This document shows, one piece after another, positions 36,952 through 46,035 of a DNA stretch of 64,000 bases; position 1 is the stretch's first letter, and each line of letters opens with the position of its first letter. A model generated the notes under the pieces. The model was not told where the DNA came from, ran no database searches, and saw only the letters and a list, made by a program, of their open reading frames with translations. The position numbers were made by a program, and so were the translations under genes. This DNA is from Antrihabitans spumae (GTDB lineage Bacteria; Actinomycetota; Actinomycetes; Mycobacteriales; Mycobacteriaceae), in assembly GCF_043944905.1 (NCBI RefSeq), contig NZ_JBIMSN010000116.1:1-64000 (forward strand). Reading direction: 5' to 3'.

Positions 36952-37170
36952 TTAAGCGACTTGGAGAACCGGCCTGAGTAGCAACTGCAGCGAATGCTCG
37001 TGAGCGGCCGCCGCGATGGCGCTTTCGCGCGCGCTGTCGGGACCACCCTGAGCTGCGATGTGCTCGTGCAGCTTGGACTTGGCCTCGTACCAGGCGGCAA
37101 TCGTCTCGACACTGGCGTCGGTGCTCGGACGACCGATCGACAGGGCGGTCATTTCGATCAACACGTTCAT
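36952..37170 (-). CDS. Small conserved-looking protein upstream of dinB
   Basis: A 72-residue protein, mostly helical (VETIAAWYEAKSKLHEHIAA, RESAIAAAAHEHSLQLLL), no membrane segment and no family I recognise. A strong GAGGAGG lies seven bases before the ATG at 37170, which is why I accept it as a gene. Its stop lies 25 bases from the dinB start, suggesting joint transcription. Confidence 0.6.
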   Translation of the reverse strand: MNVLIEMTALSIGRPSTDASVETIAAWYEAKSKLHEHIAAQGGPDSARESAIAAAAHEHSLQLLLRPVLQVA

Positions 37171-37290
37171 TTCGATCCTCCTCGTCTCGGCGCCGGCTGC
37201 TCGAGTGTTCGGCTACTGGGAACTACATCGCCGGTTCTGCCTCTATTGATACGTCGAATCACCGACACGTTTTTCGACAGTCCGCACGGA

Positions 37291-37335
37291 CGAATGTGGC
37301 ATCGGTCCCGGATAGCGGTACCGATGCCACATTCG
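37291..37335. terminator. Strong hairpin after the reductase gene
   Basis: A perfect 16-bp inverted repeat CGAATGTGGCATCGGT/ACCGATGCCACATTCG with a 13-nt loop lies 16 bases beyond the reductase stop. No U-tract follows on the minus strand, so it would be a hairpin-only terminator of the kind seen in actinobacteria. Confidence 0.6.
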
Positions 37336-37350
37336 CTCCTCGATAACCGC

Positions 37351-37902
37351 TTACGCGGGCGTGTAGGTCAGGATGACGACACCCGATCCGAGGACCTTCG
37401 TGTCTGCCAACTGCAACCGCGCCTCGGCTGACGGGCGGAACAGGATGTCCTCCGAAGTACCCTTGCCCCAGAACAGCGGGTGGATCCACAGCCGGATCTC
37501 GTCGAGCAGGTTGTGCTCGAGCAGTAACCGCGCGACCGGACCGTGCCCGTACATCACGATGTCGCCGTCGATTTCCTGCTTCAGCGCCGCAACCTCACCT
37601 ACGACGTCGGACCCGAGGACCGTCGTGTTGTTCCAGGTCGGATCCTGCAAAGTCGTCGAGGCGACGTACTTCTTCATGCTGTTGAACTTGTCGGAAAATT
37701 CGTCTCCGCTGCGCTGGGTCCACGCTTCTGCGAAGCCCTCGTAGGTCCGTCGGCCCATCAGCAGTGCATCACTGCGGCGCAACACCTCGCTGGCGTACTC
37801 CATGGCACTCGGATCGAAGTAGTCGAACGACCACAGCTGCGGATCTTCCATGACGCCGTCGAGAGTGATGTACGTCGATTCGATGATCTTTCCCATTTTC
37901 AT
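37351..37902 (-). CDS. Dihydrofolate reductase-fold protein (RibD C-terminal family)
   Basis: The 183-residue product begins GKIIESTYITLDGVMEDPQLW and has DALLMGRRTYEGFAEAW and DIVMYGHGPVARLLLEHNLLDEIRLWIHP, the pattern of YyaP/DfrA-like RibD_C proteins. These bind NADPH but usually lack a known substrate and do not replace true folate reductase. An AGGAGGAAATG ribosome site supports the start; the second Met is two codons in. It follows an FMN reductase and a lipoprotein hydrolase on the same strand. Confidence 0.85.
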   Translation of the reverse strand: MKMGKIIESTYITLDGVMEDPQLWSFDYFDPSAMEYASEVLRRSDALLMGRRTYEGFAEAWTQRSGDEFSDKFNSMKKYVASTTLQDPTWNNTTVLGSDVVGEVAALKQEIDGDIVMYGHGPVARLLLEHNLLDEIRLWIHPLFWGKGTSEDILFRPSAEARLQLADTKVLGSGVVILTYTPA

Positions 37903-37955
37903 TTCCTCCTGTTATTCGGATTTTCTCTGTGTGGATGTGTGCGGATCTCGAAATA

Positions 37956-38552
37956 TCAAGTCGGGCAAGGCTGTTCGGCGCGCGCAGCACGTAGCGCATG
38001 TGCCCACCAAATCAGTTGATCTACCGTTGTGCGTACCACGTCGTCCAGATTCGACGATGCGGTTCGGGCTTTCGGCCAACTTCCGTCGGCTGCGAACTGT
38101 TCCCAATAGCAGGGCAGGCTGACGCTGTTGCGGATGGTGACGGCGTTCAGTTCGCTGAACACTTCCCGTAGCTGCGATGCTGCGTGCAGCCCTCCCGATT
38201 CCCTTCCGTAGGAAACGAAGGTGACGGGTTTGCCTGCCCATTCGTCGTAGAACCAATCGATTGCGACTTTGAGCGAGGCCGGGAAGCTGCGGTTGTATTC
38301 GGGGGTGACGATCACGAAGGCGTCCGCCGCTGCCAGCCGCGGCGCCAAGGCCTGCACCTGCGCCGGGAGGTCCTCGTCGTCGCACATCGTGGCCGGAAGG
38401 TCGGTGTCGGCCAGATCGATCGCGTCGAGTGCAAGGTCGTGCCGACGACGAACCTGATTGGTGAACCACGCTGCTGCGGTAGGTCCGAACCGGCCGCTGC
38501 GGGTGCTGGCGATGATCACCGCCACTCGCAGCGGACCGTCGGTGCGCATCAC
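37956..38552 (-). CDS. NADPH-dependent FMN reductase-like flavoprotein
   Basis: A 198-residue flavodoxin-fold protein with the FMN phosphate loop in IIASTRSGRFGPTAA and the family motif FVIVTPEYNRSFPASLKVAIDW, plus FVSYGRESGG. The family reduces FMN, quinones or azo compounds. The GTG at 38552 overlaps the hydrolase stop (GTGA), so the genes are coupled. A probable three-gene redox/hydrolase operon with the reductase-fold gene downstream is divergent from the SARP regulator. Confidence 0.88.
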   Translation of the reverse strand: MMRTDGPLRVAVIIASTRSGRFGPTAAAWFTNQVRRRHDLALDAIDLADTDLPATMCDDEDLPAQVQALAPRLAAADAFVIVTPEYNRSFPASLKVAIDWFYDEWAGKPVTFVSYGRESGGLHAASQLREVFSELNAVTIRNSVSLPCYWEQFAADGSWPKARTASSNLDDVVRTTVDQLIWWAHALRAARAEQPCPT

Positions 38553-39445
38553 TCGCCGCCGGCGTCGAGGAACGATCCGATGATCGGCAGCAGGACCTCG
38601 GGCTGGTGGACCAGCGTGAGGTGTGACGTCCCTGGGATGACGGCAAGCTGAGACTTCGGCAGACCCTGCGTGCCCTCGATACCGCCGCCGAGCAGTCGGT
38701 ACATCTCGGTCGTGTGCTCGGGGGTCACGATGTCGTTGTCCGCCGCGATGATCAGAGTTGGTGTCTGGATGCCCTTGATCTGCTCGGGTGCGTAGTTGAT
38801 CGTGCTTGCAGCGGTTTCCTTCATCCGCTGCAGCGTCTTGTCGAACTGGTCCGGATGCGGGGCGACAGCGATGAACTCGTCCTTGAACGGCGTACCGTCC
38901 ATCATTTCCGAGGTGATCGTGCCGACGCCTTCCGAATTTCCCGGCTGCAGTCCGGACGTGTTGTAGGAGACGGTCGCCAGCACGGCTTTGCGGACCTTCT
39001 CGGGATGGCTGACCTCGATTTCCAGCGCGATACCCGCTCCGATGCTGTAACCGAAGAAGTCGGCTTGCTCGACGCCGATCTGGTCGAGTAGATCGAGGGT
39101 GTCGTCCGCCATGGTCGTGATGGTGACCGGACGGTCGATGTCGGCCGTATGACCGTGGGCCTGCTGTTCGATCGAGATGACCTGCCGGCCTTCGGTTAGA
39201 CCGGGAAGCAACTCGCCGAACGACGTTCCGGTCGCCGACAGGCCACCGTGCAGCAGGACGAGTGGTGGCTGACCGTTGGCCTCGCCGTGCACCTCGTAGT
39301 ACATGTTCAGGCCGTTCACCGATGCGTAGCGGCCAGGCTCGGCGGCGGTGTCGGTGCCCGAATCGTTGTTGCTCATGCAGCCTGTGAGTGCGACCGACGC
39401 GGCGGCGATAGCTGTGACTGCTGCGACGGTAAGTGACTTCTTCAC
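38549..39445 (-). CDS. Lipoprotein alpha/beta hydrolase
   Basis: A 298-residue exported hydrolase. The N-terminus has Lys-Lys, a hydrophobic run and the lipobox VALTGC (cleavage before Cys), so it is lipid-anchored outside the membrane. The hydrolase fold shows the oxyanion region VLLHGGLSATG, the nucleophile elbow FGYSIGAG (Ser), the acid in IIAADNDIVTP and the catalytic His in PGTSHLTLV. The GTG at 39445 follows GGGAGA. It reads away from the SARP-type regulator and may be controlled by it. Confidence 0.9.
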   Translation of the reverse strand: MKKSLTVAAVTAIAAASVALTGCMSNNDSGTDTAAEPGRYASVNGLNMYYEVHGEANGQPPLVLLHGGLSATGTSFGELLPGLTEGRQVISIEQQAHGHTADIDRPVTITTMADDTLDLLDQIGVEQADFFGYSIGAGIALEIEVSHPEKVRKAVLATVSYNTSGLQPGNSEGVGTITSEMMDGTPFKDEFIAVAPHPDQFDKTLQRMKETAASTINYAPEQIKGIQTPTLIIAADNDIVTPEHTTEMYRLLGGGIEGTQGLPKSQLAVIPGTSHLTLVHQPEVLLPIIGSFLDAGGE

Positions 39446-39504
39446 TGTGTTCTCCCTGGTAAGTGGCTTGTTGCTCCGTTGAGAACCACTTTGCTCGGGG
39501 CGGC

Positions 39505-39522
39505 TTACGGTTTGTTTACGGT
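39505..39522. promoter_or_regulatory. SARP-type direct repeat in a divergent promoter
   Basis: Two identical heptamers TTACGGT at 39505-39511 and 39516-39522 start exactly 11 bases apart, the geometry of SARP/BTAD operators. A TAGGCT at 39542-39547, seven bases from the regulator's ATG at 39555, could be a -10 box for a leaderless transcript. The repeat lies between the divergent hydrolase and regulator genes. Confidence 0.6.
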
Positions 39523-39554
39523 CTCCTGCCGTCGGCATCGTTAGGCTTGCGCCG

Positions 39555-42500
39555 ATGCGATTCGGAATTTTGGGACCTGTAGCGGCGTGGACTGAGGCCG
39601 GCGAGCCGGTAGTCGTCTCGGGCGTGAAGGTCCGCGCGTTGCTTGCAGACCTCCTCGTTCACGCGGGACGACCCGTGTCGGCAGACCGGCTGATCGACGA
39701 CATCTGGAGCGAGGCACCCCCCGGTAATGCGCCTGGCACGTTGTCGGCCAAGGCCTCCCAGCTGCGACGCGCCCTCGACGATGCCGAACCCGGCGCACGC
39801 AGACTTGTGGTGTCGCCACCACCGGGCTATCGACTCGATGTAGCCAAGTCCGATGTCGACGCACTTCGGTTCGTCGAACTGACAGCGGCGGCGGATGCGG
39901 CCGCCGACCCAGCGCGAAAGGCAGCGCTGCTGTCGGAGGCGTTGGACCTCTGGCGCGGTGCGGCCTTCGCGGACTTCGCCGACGAGGCATTCACGCAAGC
40001 GAGCATCACCAAGCTGGAGGAACAGCGTCTCGTCGCGAGCGAGGATCTGGCACAGGCCAGGCTGGCTCTCGGCCACCACTCGCAATTGGTCGGCGACCTG
40101 ACCGATCTGGTGACGCGTCATCCACTGCGGGAGCGCCTTCGGGGCGCCCACATGCAGGCGTTGTACGGGTCCGGGCGCCAAAGCGATGCATTGGACAGTT
40201 TCGAGCACCATCGCAACGCACTTGCCGACGAACTCGGACTCGATCCGGGTGCCGAGCTGGTTGCCTTGCAGCGCGCGATCCTTGCTCAGGACCCTGCACT
40301 GAGCCCAACGGTTCCAGCAGCGGTGCGACACGTACGCCCGTCGAATCTGCCTGCGCCGCTGACCGATCTGATCGGTCGCGATGCCGCGCTTGTCGACCTC
40401 GCCGACATCCTCGACACCCAACGGTTGGTGACTCTCACGGGTCCCGGTGGCGTCGGCAAAACTCGCCTTGCGGTCGCGGCAGCGCACACGAAGTCCCCCG
40501 CCGACGGTGCGTGGTTGATCGAATTGGCCGGCGTCGAGCGGGATTCGTCGACCGACCTTGCCGATGTCGTCGCGCAGACCCTCGGGATTCGTGATGCGGG
40601 CGAGCAGACCGACCCGATCGCACGTCTAGGTGCAGCGCTGCACGATCAGAATGTGCTTGTCGTGCTGGACAATTGCGAGCACCTGATCGACGCCGCAGCC
40701 GAACTGGCCGACAGTTTGCTCAGCGCGGCCGCCGGAGTGCGCATCATCGCGACGAGCCGCGAACCACTCGGCTTGGTCGGTGAGTACGTCTTCGGCGTCA
40801 TGCCGCTCGAACGCGACAGTGCCGTAGCTCTTTTCGCGACGCGGGCGAGCGCATCCGCACGTGGTTTCACACTCGACGACGACACGTCGGGTCCGGTCAC
40901 TGTGTTGTGCAAGCGGCTTGACGGCATCCCCCTCGCGCTGGAGTTGGCCGCGACGCGCGTGCGTGCACTCGGTGTACACGAGATGGTTGCCCGCCTCGAC
41001 GACCGTTTTCGGCTGCTCGCAACTGGTTATCGCGGCGCGCCACCTCGGCAGCAGACGCTGACCGCGATGATCGACTGGAGCTGGGAACTGCTCGAGTCCG
41101 ACGAGCAGGCGGTATTGCGCAGACTCGCCGTGCACGCCGATGGCGCCACCCTCGCTGCGGCCGAGATCGTCTGCAGCGGTGCCGATATCGACCCGGACGC
41201 CGTTCCCGACCTGCTCGTCCGGCTCGTCGATCGGTCGCTGGTCACCGTGGTGCACACCGGCAGCGAGCCTCGCTATCGGCTGCTGGAATCGATTGCGGCA
41301 TATTGTGTTCCACGCCTGCTCGAGGCCGACGAGGAGGCGGCGACGCGGACACGTCATCACGACTACTACCTCGAGTTCGCTGAACAGGCGCGCCCGCACC
41401 TGTACGGCGGCGAGCAGAAGCGTTGGCTTCGGCGGCTGGACGCTGAATCGGCGAACCTGCGTGCGACGTTCGACGACGCGGTTGCCTCCGGCGACGGCGT
41501 GAGCGCGCTGCGTCTGACCTACGCGCTCGGGTGGTACTGGTTTCTGCGTGGCCGTCTCGCCGAAGGACGTCGGGCCTTCGCGGCAGCCTTGGCTATCGGC
41601 ACAGATGACGCGCTGCGCGGGCAGGTACTGGCCTGGGACGCCGGTTTCGGTTTCGTGTCCGGCGTTGGCGCTGATCGGGACACGCTGCGGGATAGCGCTT
41701 TACAACTTATCGCCGACCCGATCGCCAAAGCACGCGCGCAATGGTTCCTCGCCTACACGGCCCTCGACCTCGGCGATGTCGAGGCTGTCGAAGTGCTGTT
41801 GGATCAGGCATTGACTACCTTCGCGGCCACGGACGACCGCTGGGGTATCGCAGCCGTGCACATCGTCAAAGCCAAAATCGCCCACCTCGGCAGCGACATC
41901 GACGCACTGCGCAACAGCAGTGAGCTGAGCGCCGAGTTGTTCACAGCTTCCGGTGATCGCTGGGGAAAGCTGCAGGCAACGGGGTGGCTCGGTGGACACG
42001 CAGAACTCGTCGGCGACCACGACCGAGCTGCGGCTCTGCACACCGAGGGATTGCAGATCGCCGAGGAACTCGAGTTGTGGCCGGAAGTGTCGGGCCATCT
42101 GTCCTGGCTCGGCTGGATCGCCATGCAGCGCAGCGATTTCGGGCCAGCTATCCAGTATTGCCAGCAGGCGCTGAAGCTGGCCACCGAACAGGGGTCGATA
42201 GCAGGTCAAGTGTTTGCACTGATGGGTCTCGGCTTCTCGACGCGCAAGGCCGGAGAACTCGATCGCGCCGAGAAGACACTGCAGTCGATCGTCGACATCA
42301 GTCCACCCGACCCGGAAACCGGTCCACCGCTGTACCTTCCGAACATCCTCTGCGAACTCGGGTTCGTCGCTGAGTTGCGCGGTGACGCCGACACCGCGTG
42401 GCGGTTCCACGTGGATGCCTACCGAATGTCTGTCGACTTCGCAGCGCCCCGAGACGTCGCATATGCACTTGAAGGCCTTGCGGGAGCGGCGTCGCTCGCG

Positions 42501-42728
42501 GGTGACCACACTGCCGCTGCACACCTGCTCGGGGCGGCCGATGCCCATCGGGCCACGGTGGGCCTACCGACGGCACCTACGGAGCAAGTCGACCTCGACC
42601 GCGTCATGGCGCGGTTGACCGACGCCCGCGACCGATCCCAAGTCGACGCTCTGATCGAGGCGGGACGGACACTCGCGACGGATGAGGTTGCAGCGATCGT
42701 CGAGGCCGGCTGGAACAGTCGGGTCTGA
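39555..42728 (+). CDS. SARP/AfsR-type transcription regulator (BTAD-NTPase-TPR)
   Basis: A 1057-residue regulator. Residues 1-95 are an OmpR-like winged helix (MRFGILGPVAAW, VSADRLIDDIWSEAPPGNAPGTL), 100-245 a BTAD domain (LELYGSGRQSDALDSFEHHR-like part, ADELGLDPGAELVALQ), 268-620 an NB-ARC/STAND ATPase with Walker A GPGGVGKT (296-303) and Walker B VLVVLDNCEHL. The C-terminal 400 residues are TPR-like helices. The family activates secondary metabolism or stress genes when its ATPase is triggered. It is divergent from a hydrolase-FMN reductase-reductase operon with a SARP-like repeat between. No secondary-metabolite enzymes are adjacent. Confidence 0.93.
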   Translation: MRFGILGPVAAWTEAGEPVVVSGVKVRALLADLLVHAGRPVSADRLIDDIWSEAPPGNAPGTLSAKASQLRRALDDAEPGARRLVVSPPPGYRLDVAKSDVDALRFVELTAAADAAADPARKAALLSEALDLWRGAAFADFADEAFTQASITKLEEQRLVASEDLAQARLALGHHSQLVGDLTDLVTRHPLRERLRGAHMQALYGSGRQSDALDSFEHHRNALADELGLDPGAELVALQRAILAQDPALSPTVPAAVRHVRPSNLPAPLTDLIGRDAALVDLADILDTQRLVTLTGPGGVGKTRLAVAAAHTKSPADGAWLIELAGVERDSSTDLADVVAQTLGIRDAGEQTDPIARLGAALHDQNVLVVLDNCEHLIDAAAELADSLLSAAAGVRIIATSREPLGLVGEYVFGVMPLERDSAVALFATRASASARGFTLDDDTSGPVTVLCKRLDGIPLALELAATRVRALGVHEMVARLDDRFRLLATGYRGAPPRQQTLTAMIDWSWELLESDEQAVLRRLAVHADGATLAAAEIVCSGADIDPDAVPDLLVRLVDRSLVTVVHTGSEPRYRLLESIAAYCVPRLLEADEEAATRTRHHDYYLEFAEQARPHLYGGEQKRWLRRLDAESANLRATFDDAVASGDGVSALRLTYALGWYWFLRGRLAEGRRAFAAALAIGTDDALRGQVLAWDAGFGFVSGVGADRDTLRDSALQLIADPIAKARAQWFLAYTALDLGDVEAVEVLLDQALTTFAATDDRWGIAAVHIVKAKIAHLGSDIDALRNSSELSAELFTASGDRWGKLQATGWLGGHAELVGDHDRAAALHTEGLQIAEELELWPEVSGHLSWLGWIAMQRSDFGPAIQYCQQALKLATEQGSIAGQVFALMGLGFSTRKAGELDRAEKTLQSIVDISPPDPETGPPLYLPNILCELGFVAELRGDADTAWRFHVDAYRMSVDFAAPRDVAYALEGLAGAASLAGDHTAAAHLLGAADAHRATVGLPTAPTEQVDLDRVMARLTDARDRSQVDALIEAGRTLATDEVAAIVEAGWNSRV

Positions 42729-42808
42729 ACCGCCGAATGCGGGCGGTATTCGGGGACCATGTGGTTCGGCCGTCAGACCCCTGAGACACAACATCGAGGT
42801 GTGCCCGG

Positions 42809-44800
42809 CTAGACGACCTTCGCGGCGATCAGCAGGTCCCAGATCTCGCCCTGGTCGATGACCTCGACGCCGAGCTTCTCGGCCTTGGCCAATTTGCTGT
42901 CACCGACCCCTGCGCCGGTGATGAGCAGGTCGGTGTTGGCCGAGACCGAGGAAGCCGCTGTCGCGCCCGCCTGCTCACAGAGGCGTTGAAACGTCGGGCG
43001 CGCAACCTTTTCGCCGGAGCGCGGGTCGCTGATAGCGCCGGTGATCACGACCGTCTTGCCTTCCAGTGGTGCGCCGGCCGCAATGACCGGCGGTAGGTCC
43101 TCCTCACGCACGTCCAGGGATACGCCTGCCGCACGCAGCTTTTCGAGTTCCGGGCGAAGGCGGGCCAGGTGTGCGACGAGCGAGGCGGCGACCTTCGCGC
43201 CGATATCATCCACCGCGACGAGCCGTTCCTGGCCCGCTTCAGCGATCTCTTCGAGGGAGCCGAACCCCGCTCGGGCCAGGCGCGCGGCAGTGCCGTCGGA
43301 CGCCATCGGTATCGCCAGGCCGATCAAAGCACGCCGCAGGCCTACCTGGCGGCTGGCATCGATCGAATCGATCATGCGCTGCGCCGAGACCTCTCCCACG
43401 CGGTCGAACTCCAGCAGGCGTTCCTTCGTCAGTGTGTAGAAGTCCGAAGGGTTTTCGAGGATGCCCGCGTCAGCTAGGCGTTCGATCCACACCTGCCCTA
43501 TTGCATCGATATCCGCTGCGGCGCGCGACGCCCAGTGGATCAGCCTGCGGACCGTCTGCGCAGGGCAGGCGACATTGGTGCAGAACAGTTCTCGGCTGTT
43601 GCCCTGCTCGGTCACCGGCTGTTGGCACGATGGGCAGACGGTAGGCGGCTCGATATCACGCTCCGCACCCGTGCGTTTGGCGGCGTCGAGAACGCCTGCC
43701 ACGAACGGGATTACGTCGCCAGCGCGGCGCACCAGCACCGTGTCCCCGATTTTGATGTCGCGGGCGCGGATGACTTCTTGGTTGGCCAGCGTCGCCTTTG
43801 TGACGGTCGTACCGCCAACGAACACCGGCTCCAGCCACGCAACCGGGACGATCTTGCCCGTCTTGCCGACATCCCAGATCACCTCGCGCAGCAACGTGGT
43901 CTTCTCCTCGGCGGCGAACTTGAATGCCAAGGCGCCACGCGGCGAACTCGACCGTGTTCCGGCCGCCGCATAGGCCTCCCGATCAGCCAACCGCAGCACC
44001 GCACCGTCGAGGTCGTAGTTCAGCGCATTGCGGCCCTGCTCGATCGCGGTGATCGCGGCCTGCGCCTGCTCGGCGTCGGTGCAGTGCTGCATCTGCGCAC
44101 CGGCGATGCCGAGAGCCTGCAGCCCCTCCTCCAGGTCGACGGCGGCGTCACCGGTCGAGGTATCCAAGTCGAACCCGAAGAACTGCAGCCGTCGCTCGGC
44201 CACTGTCGCAGGGTCCTTCGCCCGCAGCGTGCCCGCCGCGGCGTTGCGCGGATTGATCAGCGGCTTATCGGGATTCGCCTCGTTGTAGGTGGTGAAGGTG
44301 GACCGCAGCATCACCGCCTCGCCACGCACCTCCACCCGCCCAGCGCTGTCGATCCGTTCGGGGACGCCGTCGACGAGGGCGCGAACCAGCATGGTCACGT
44401 CGTCACCAGTCGTGCCATCACCACGGGTGACAGCACGCACGAGCCGCCCTTCCTCGAAGACCAGGGACAAGGACAAACCGTCGAGCTTCGGCATGACCAC
44501 CACCGACTGCCCGGGAAAGCGGTTGAAGAAGGCCACCACCTGCTCGGGCTTGGTCGCCTTCTCCAGTGACAGCATGGGACGCGAGTGCCGGACCGGGGAG
44601 TGCAACTCTGCGGGTGCGCCCACCTGCTCCAGAGGATTCGGGTCGAGCGCGATGTCGGGGTGCGCTTCGAGAAGGCCACGTAGCTCGTCCTCGAACGCGT
44701 CGTACTCGGCGTCCGCAACCAGCGGCGAACCCTGGTAGTACGCCTCGCGCAGCGCCACGATTCGGTCCGCGAGCTCCTGAGCGTGTTCCCCTGTTTCCAC
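42809..44800 (-). CDS. ligA: NAD-dependent DNA ligase (LigA-type)
   Basis: The 663-residue product has the adenylation core with KLDG (Lys105, in VVVMPKLDGLSLSL), VEVRGEAVM and FKFAAEEKT, an OB fold, a four-cysteine zinc finger (CPSCQ, CTNVACPAQ), helix-hairpin-helix repeats and a C-terminal BRCT domain (GKTVVITGAISDPRSGEKV). The active-site context MPKLDGLSLSL is more diverged than the usual EPKIDGLA form. The gene sits among accessory metabolic genes, so it may be a second ligase paralogue; whether another ligA exists cannot be seen here. The length is normal. Confidence 0.92.
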   Translation of the reverse strand: METGEHAQELADRIVALREAYYQGSPLVADAEYDAFEDELRGLLEAHPDIALDPNPLEQVGAPAELHSPVRHSRPMLSLEKATKPEQVVAFFNRFPGQSVVVMPKLDGLSLSLVFEEGRLVRAVTRGDGTTGDDVTMLVRALVDGVPERIDSAGRVEVRGEAVMLRSTFTTYNEANPDKPLINPRNAAAGTLRAKDPATVAERRLQFFGFDLDTSTGDAAVDLEEGLQALGIAGAQMQHCTDAEQAQAAITAIEQGRNALNYDLDGAVLRLADREAYAAAGTRSSSPRGALAFKFAAEEKTTLLREVIWDVGKTGKIVPVAWLEPVFVGGTTVTKATLANQEVIRARDIKIGDTVLVRRAGDVIPFVAGVLDAAKRTGAERDIEPPTVCPSCQQPVTEQGNSRELFCTNVACPAQTVRRLIHWASRAAADIDAIGQVWIERLADAGILENPSDFYTLTKERLLEFDRVGEVSAQRMIDSIDASRQVGLRRALIGLAIPMASDGTAARLARAGFGSLEEIAEAGQERLVAVDDIGAKVAASLVAHLARLRPELEKLRAAGVSLDVREEDLPPVIAAGAPLEGKTVVITGAISDPRSGEKVARPTFQRLCEQAGATAASSVSANTDLLITGAGVGDSKLAKAEKLGVEVIDQGEIWDLLIAAKVV

Positions 44801-44913
44801 AACACCGGACGTTACAGAAGCCCACTGACAGCAATAGTCGCCGATTCCCCCAGCACACCCGAGGCCTGCCGCTTACCCGCCGAAGGTCCCGTCACGCAGT
44901 AGCGTTGGCCGTC

Positions 44914-45291
44914 ATGCAGCTGCCTCGTGCGATCGCGAGCTTCAACAAGTACGTCACCAACCACATTCAGGGCCTCTGGGCGTGGCTGCTCCCGCCGTGG
45001 GCGGTCGTGCATCACACGGGACGGTCCTCGGGCCGCGCGTTCAAGACGCCGATCATGGGCTTCAAGACCCCGGAGGGTTTTGCGATCCCGATGCTCTACG
45101 GGCCGCAGAGCCAGTGGGTCAAGAACCTGCTGGCCGCTGGTGGGGGCGAGATCCAGCGGGGTGGCAAGCGCTTCAGGCTCGTCGACCCGCGGGTCGTCCA
45201 CGCGTCGGAGATAACCGCGAAGGGCATCGCCGGCGTCTACACCCGGTCCGCGACCTCGACGCTCGTCGCCACGCTAGGCGAGCGCGTGTAG
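44914..45291 (+). CDS. Deazaflavin (F420)-dependent nitroreductase-family protein
   Basis: A 125-residue protein of the Ddn/FDOR split-barrel type: LLPPWAVVHHTGRSSGRAFKTPI followed by GFAIPMLYGPQSQWVKNLLAAGGGEIQ, the family's cofactor region, and RLVDPRVV. It would bind F420 and reduce an unknown substrate, often at the membrane. The ATG at 44914 was chosen; the longer frame overlaps ligA. It diverges from ligA. Confidence 0.85.
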   Translation: MQLPRAIASFNKYVTNHIQGLWAWLLPPWAVVHHTGRSSGRAFKTPIMGFKTPEGFAIPMLYGPQSQWVKNLLAAGGGEIQRGGKRFRLVDPRVVHASEITAKGIAGVYTRSATSTLVATLGERV

Positions 45292-45343
45292 TCGGTCGCC
45301 GAGTCCGAACGTGCGTTACGTATCCGATAAGAGGGGTGGGCTT

Positions 45344-46021
45344 GTGAGGCGACTATGTCTCGCTCTGATGCTCGTGGGGGGATTGACCGCCTTCTTGGCG
45401 GCAGCGCTCTTCCAGGGTTTGTCGAGCCCGGAAGTCGCCGGTACTTTCATCACCGGATACAGCCAGACGTCGTCTTTCCCCGTTCGCTTCAGCTCGGATC
45501 CCGCTCGATACCTGACTGTCGGGTTACTCGGTGCAGTTGTGGGACTGGTGTCCGGCGCCGTGCTGCACGCTGTGGGAATGCGGATGAGTGCTGACGACGG
45601 CGCGGTCCTCACCGTGCTGGCGGGCCTGCTCGGGAGCGCCATCGGTCTATCGCCGGTCCTCATCACTATGGCTGCCACGATCGACCTGACTGCCGGGGTC
45701 ACTCCGCTCGGAATGTACGCAATCACTGGCGTGCTCGCATACCTCCTCGCTATCGCGGCCGTGCATGTATCCCTGCGAGTGATCGGCGACCCGACCACGA
45801 AGTCCACGACTCGAGCAACTGCCGTCCTGCTCCCAGCAGGCGGCATTCTCGCCACCGCCGCGGGTGTGGGTAGCGCATGGACGCTCGGTTTCTCGACGGC
45901 AACCTCAACGTGGATCGTGGTGGTGATTGTCGTAGTTCTCATTTTGAGCGGGACCTTTGCCATGGCACGCGTCGCAGGAGTACGACGCAGCGCTTCCAGT
46001 ATCGGGATGTCGGCGCGCTGA
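45344..46021 (+). CDS. Hypothetical multi-helix membrane protein
   Basis: I do not recognise a family. The 225-residue product has about six hydrophobic helices (ALMLVGGLTAFLAAALFQGL, TVGLLGAVVGLVSGAVLHAVG, TVLAGLLGSAIGLSPVLITMA and others) and ends in a basic cytoplasmic tail ARVAGVRRSASS. The GTG at 45344 follows GAGGGGTGG; a longer GTG start at 45311 is possible. It lies between an F420 protein and a convergent oxidase gene. Confidence 0.65.
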   Translation: MRRLCLALMLVGGLTAFLAAALFQGLSSPEVAGTFITGYSQTSSFPVRFSSDPARYLTVGLLGAVVGLVSGAVLHAVGMRMSADDGAVLTVLAGLLGSAIGLSPVLITMAATIDLTAGVTPLGMYAITGVLAYLLAIAAVHVSLRVIGDPTTKSTTRATAVLLPAGGILATAAGVGSAWTLGFSTATSTWIVVVIVVVLILSGTFAMARVAGVRRSASSIGMSAR

Positions 46022-46035
46022 ATCGAGCGCAGAAC

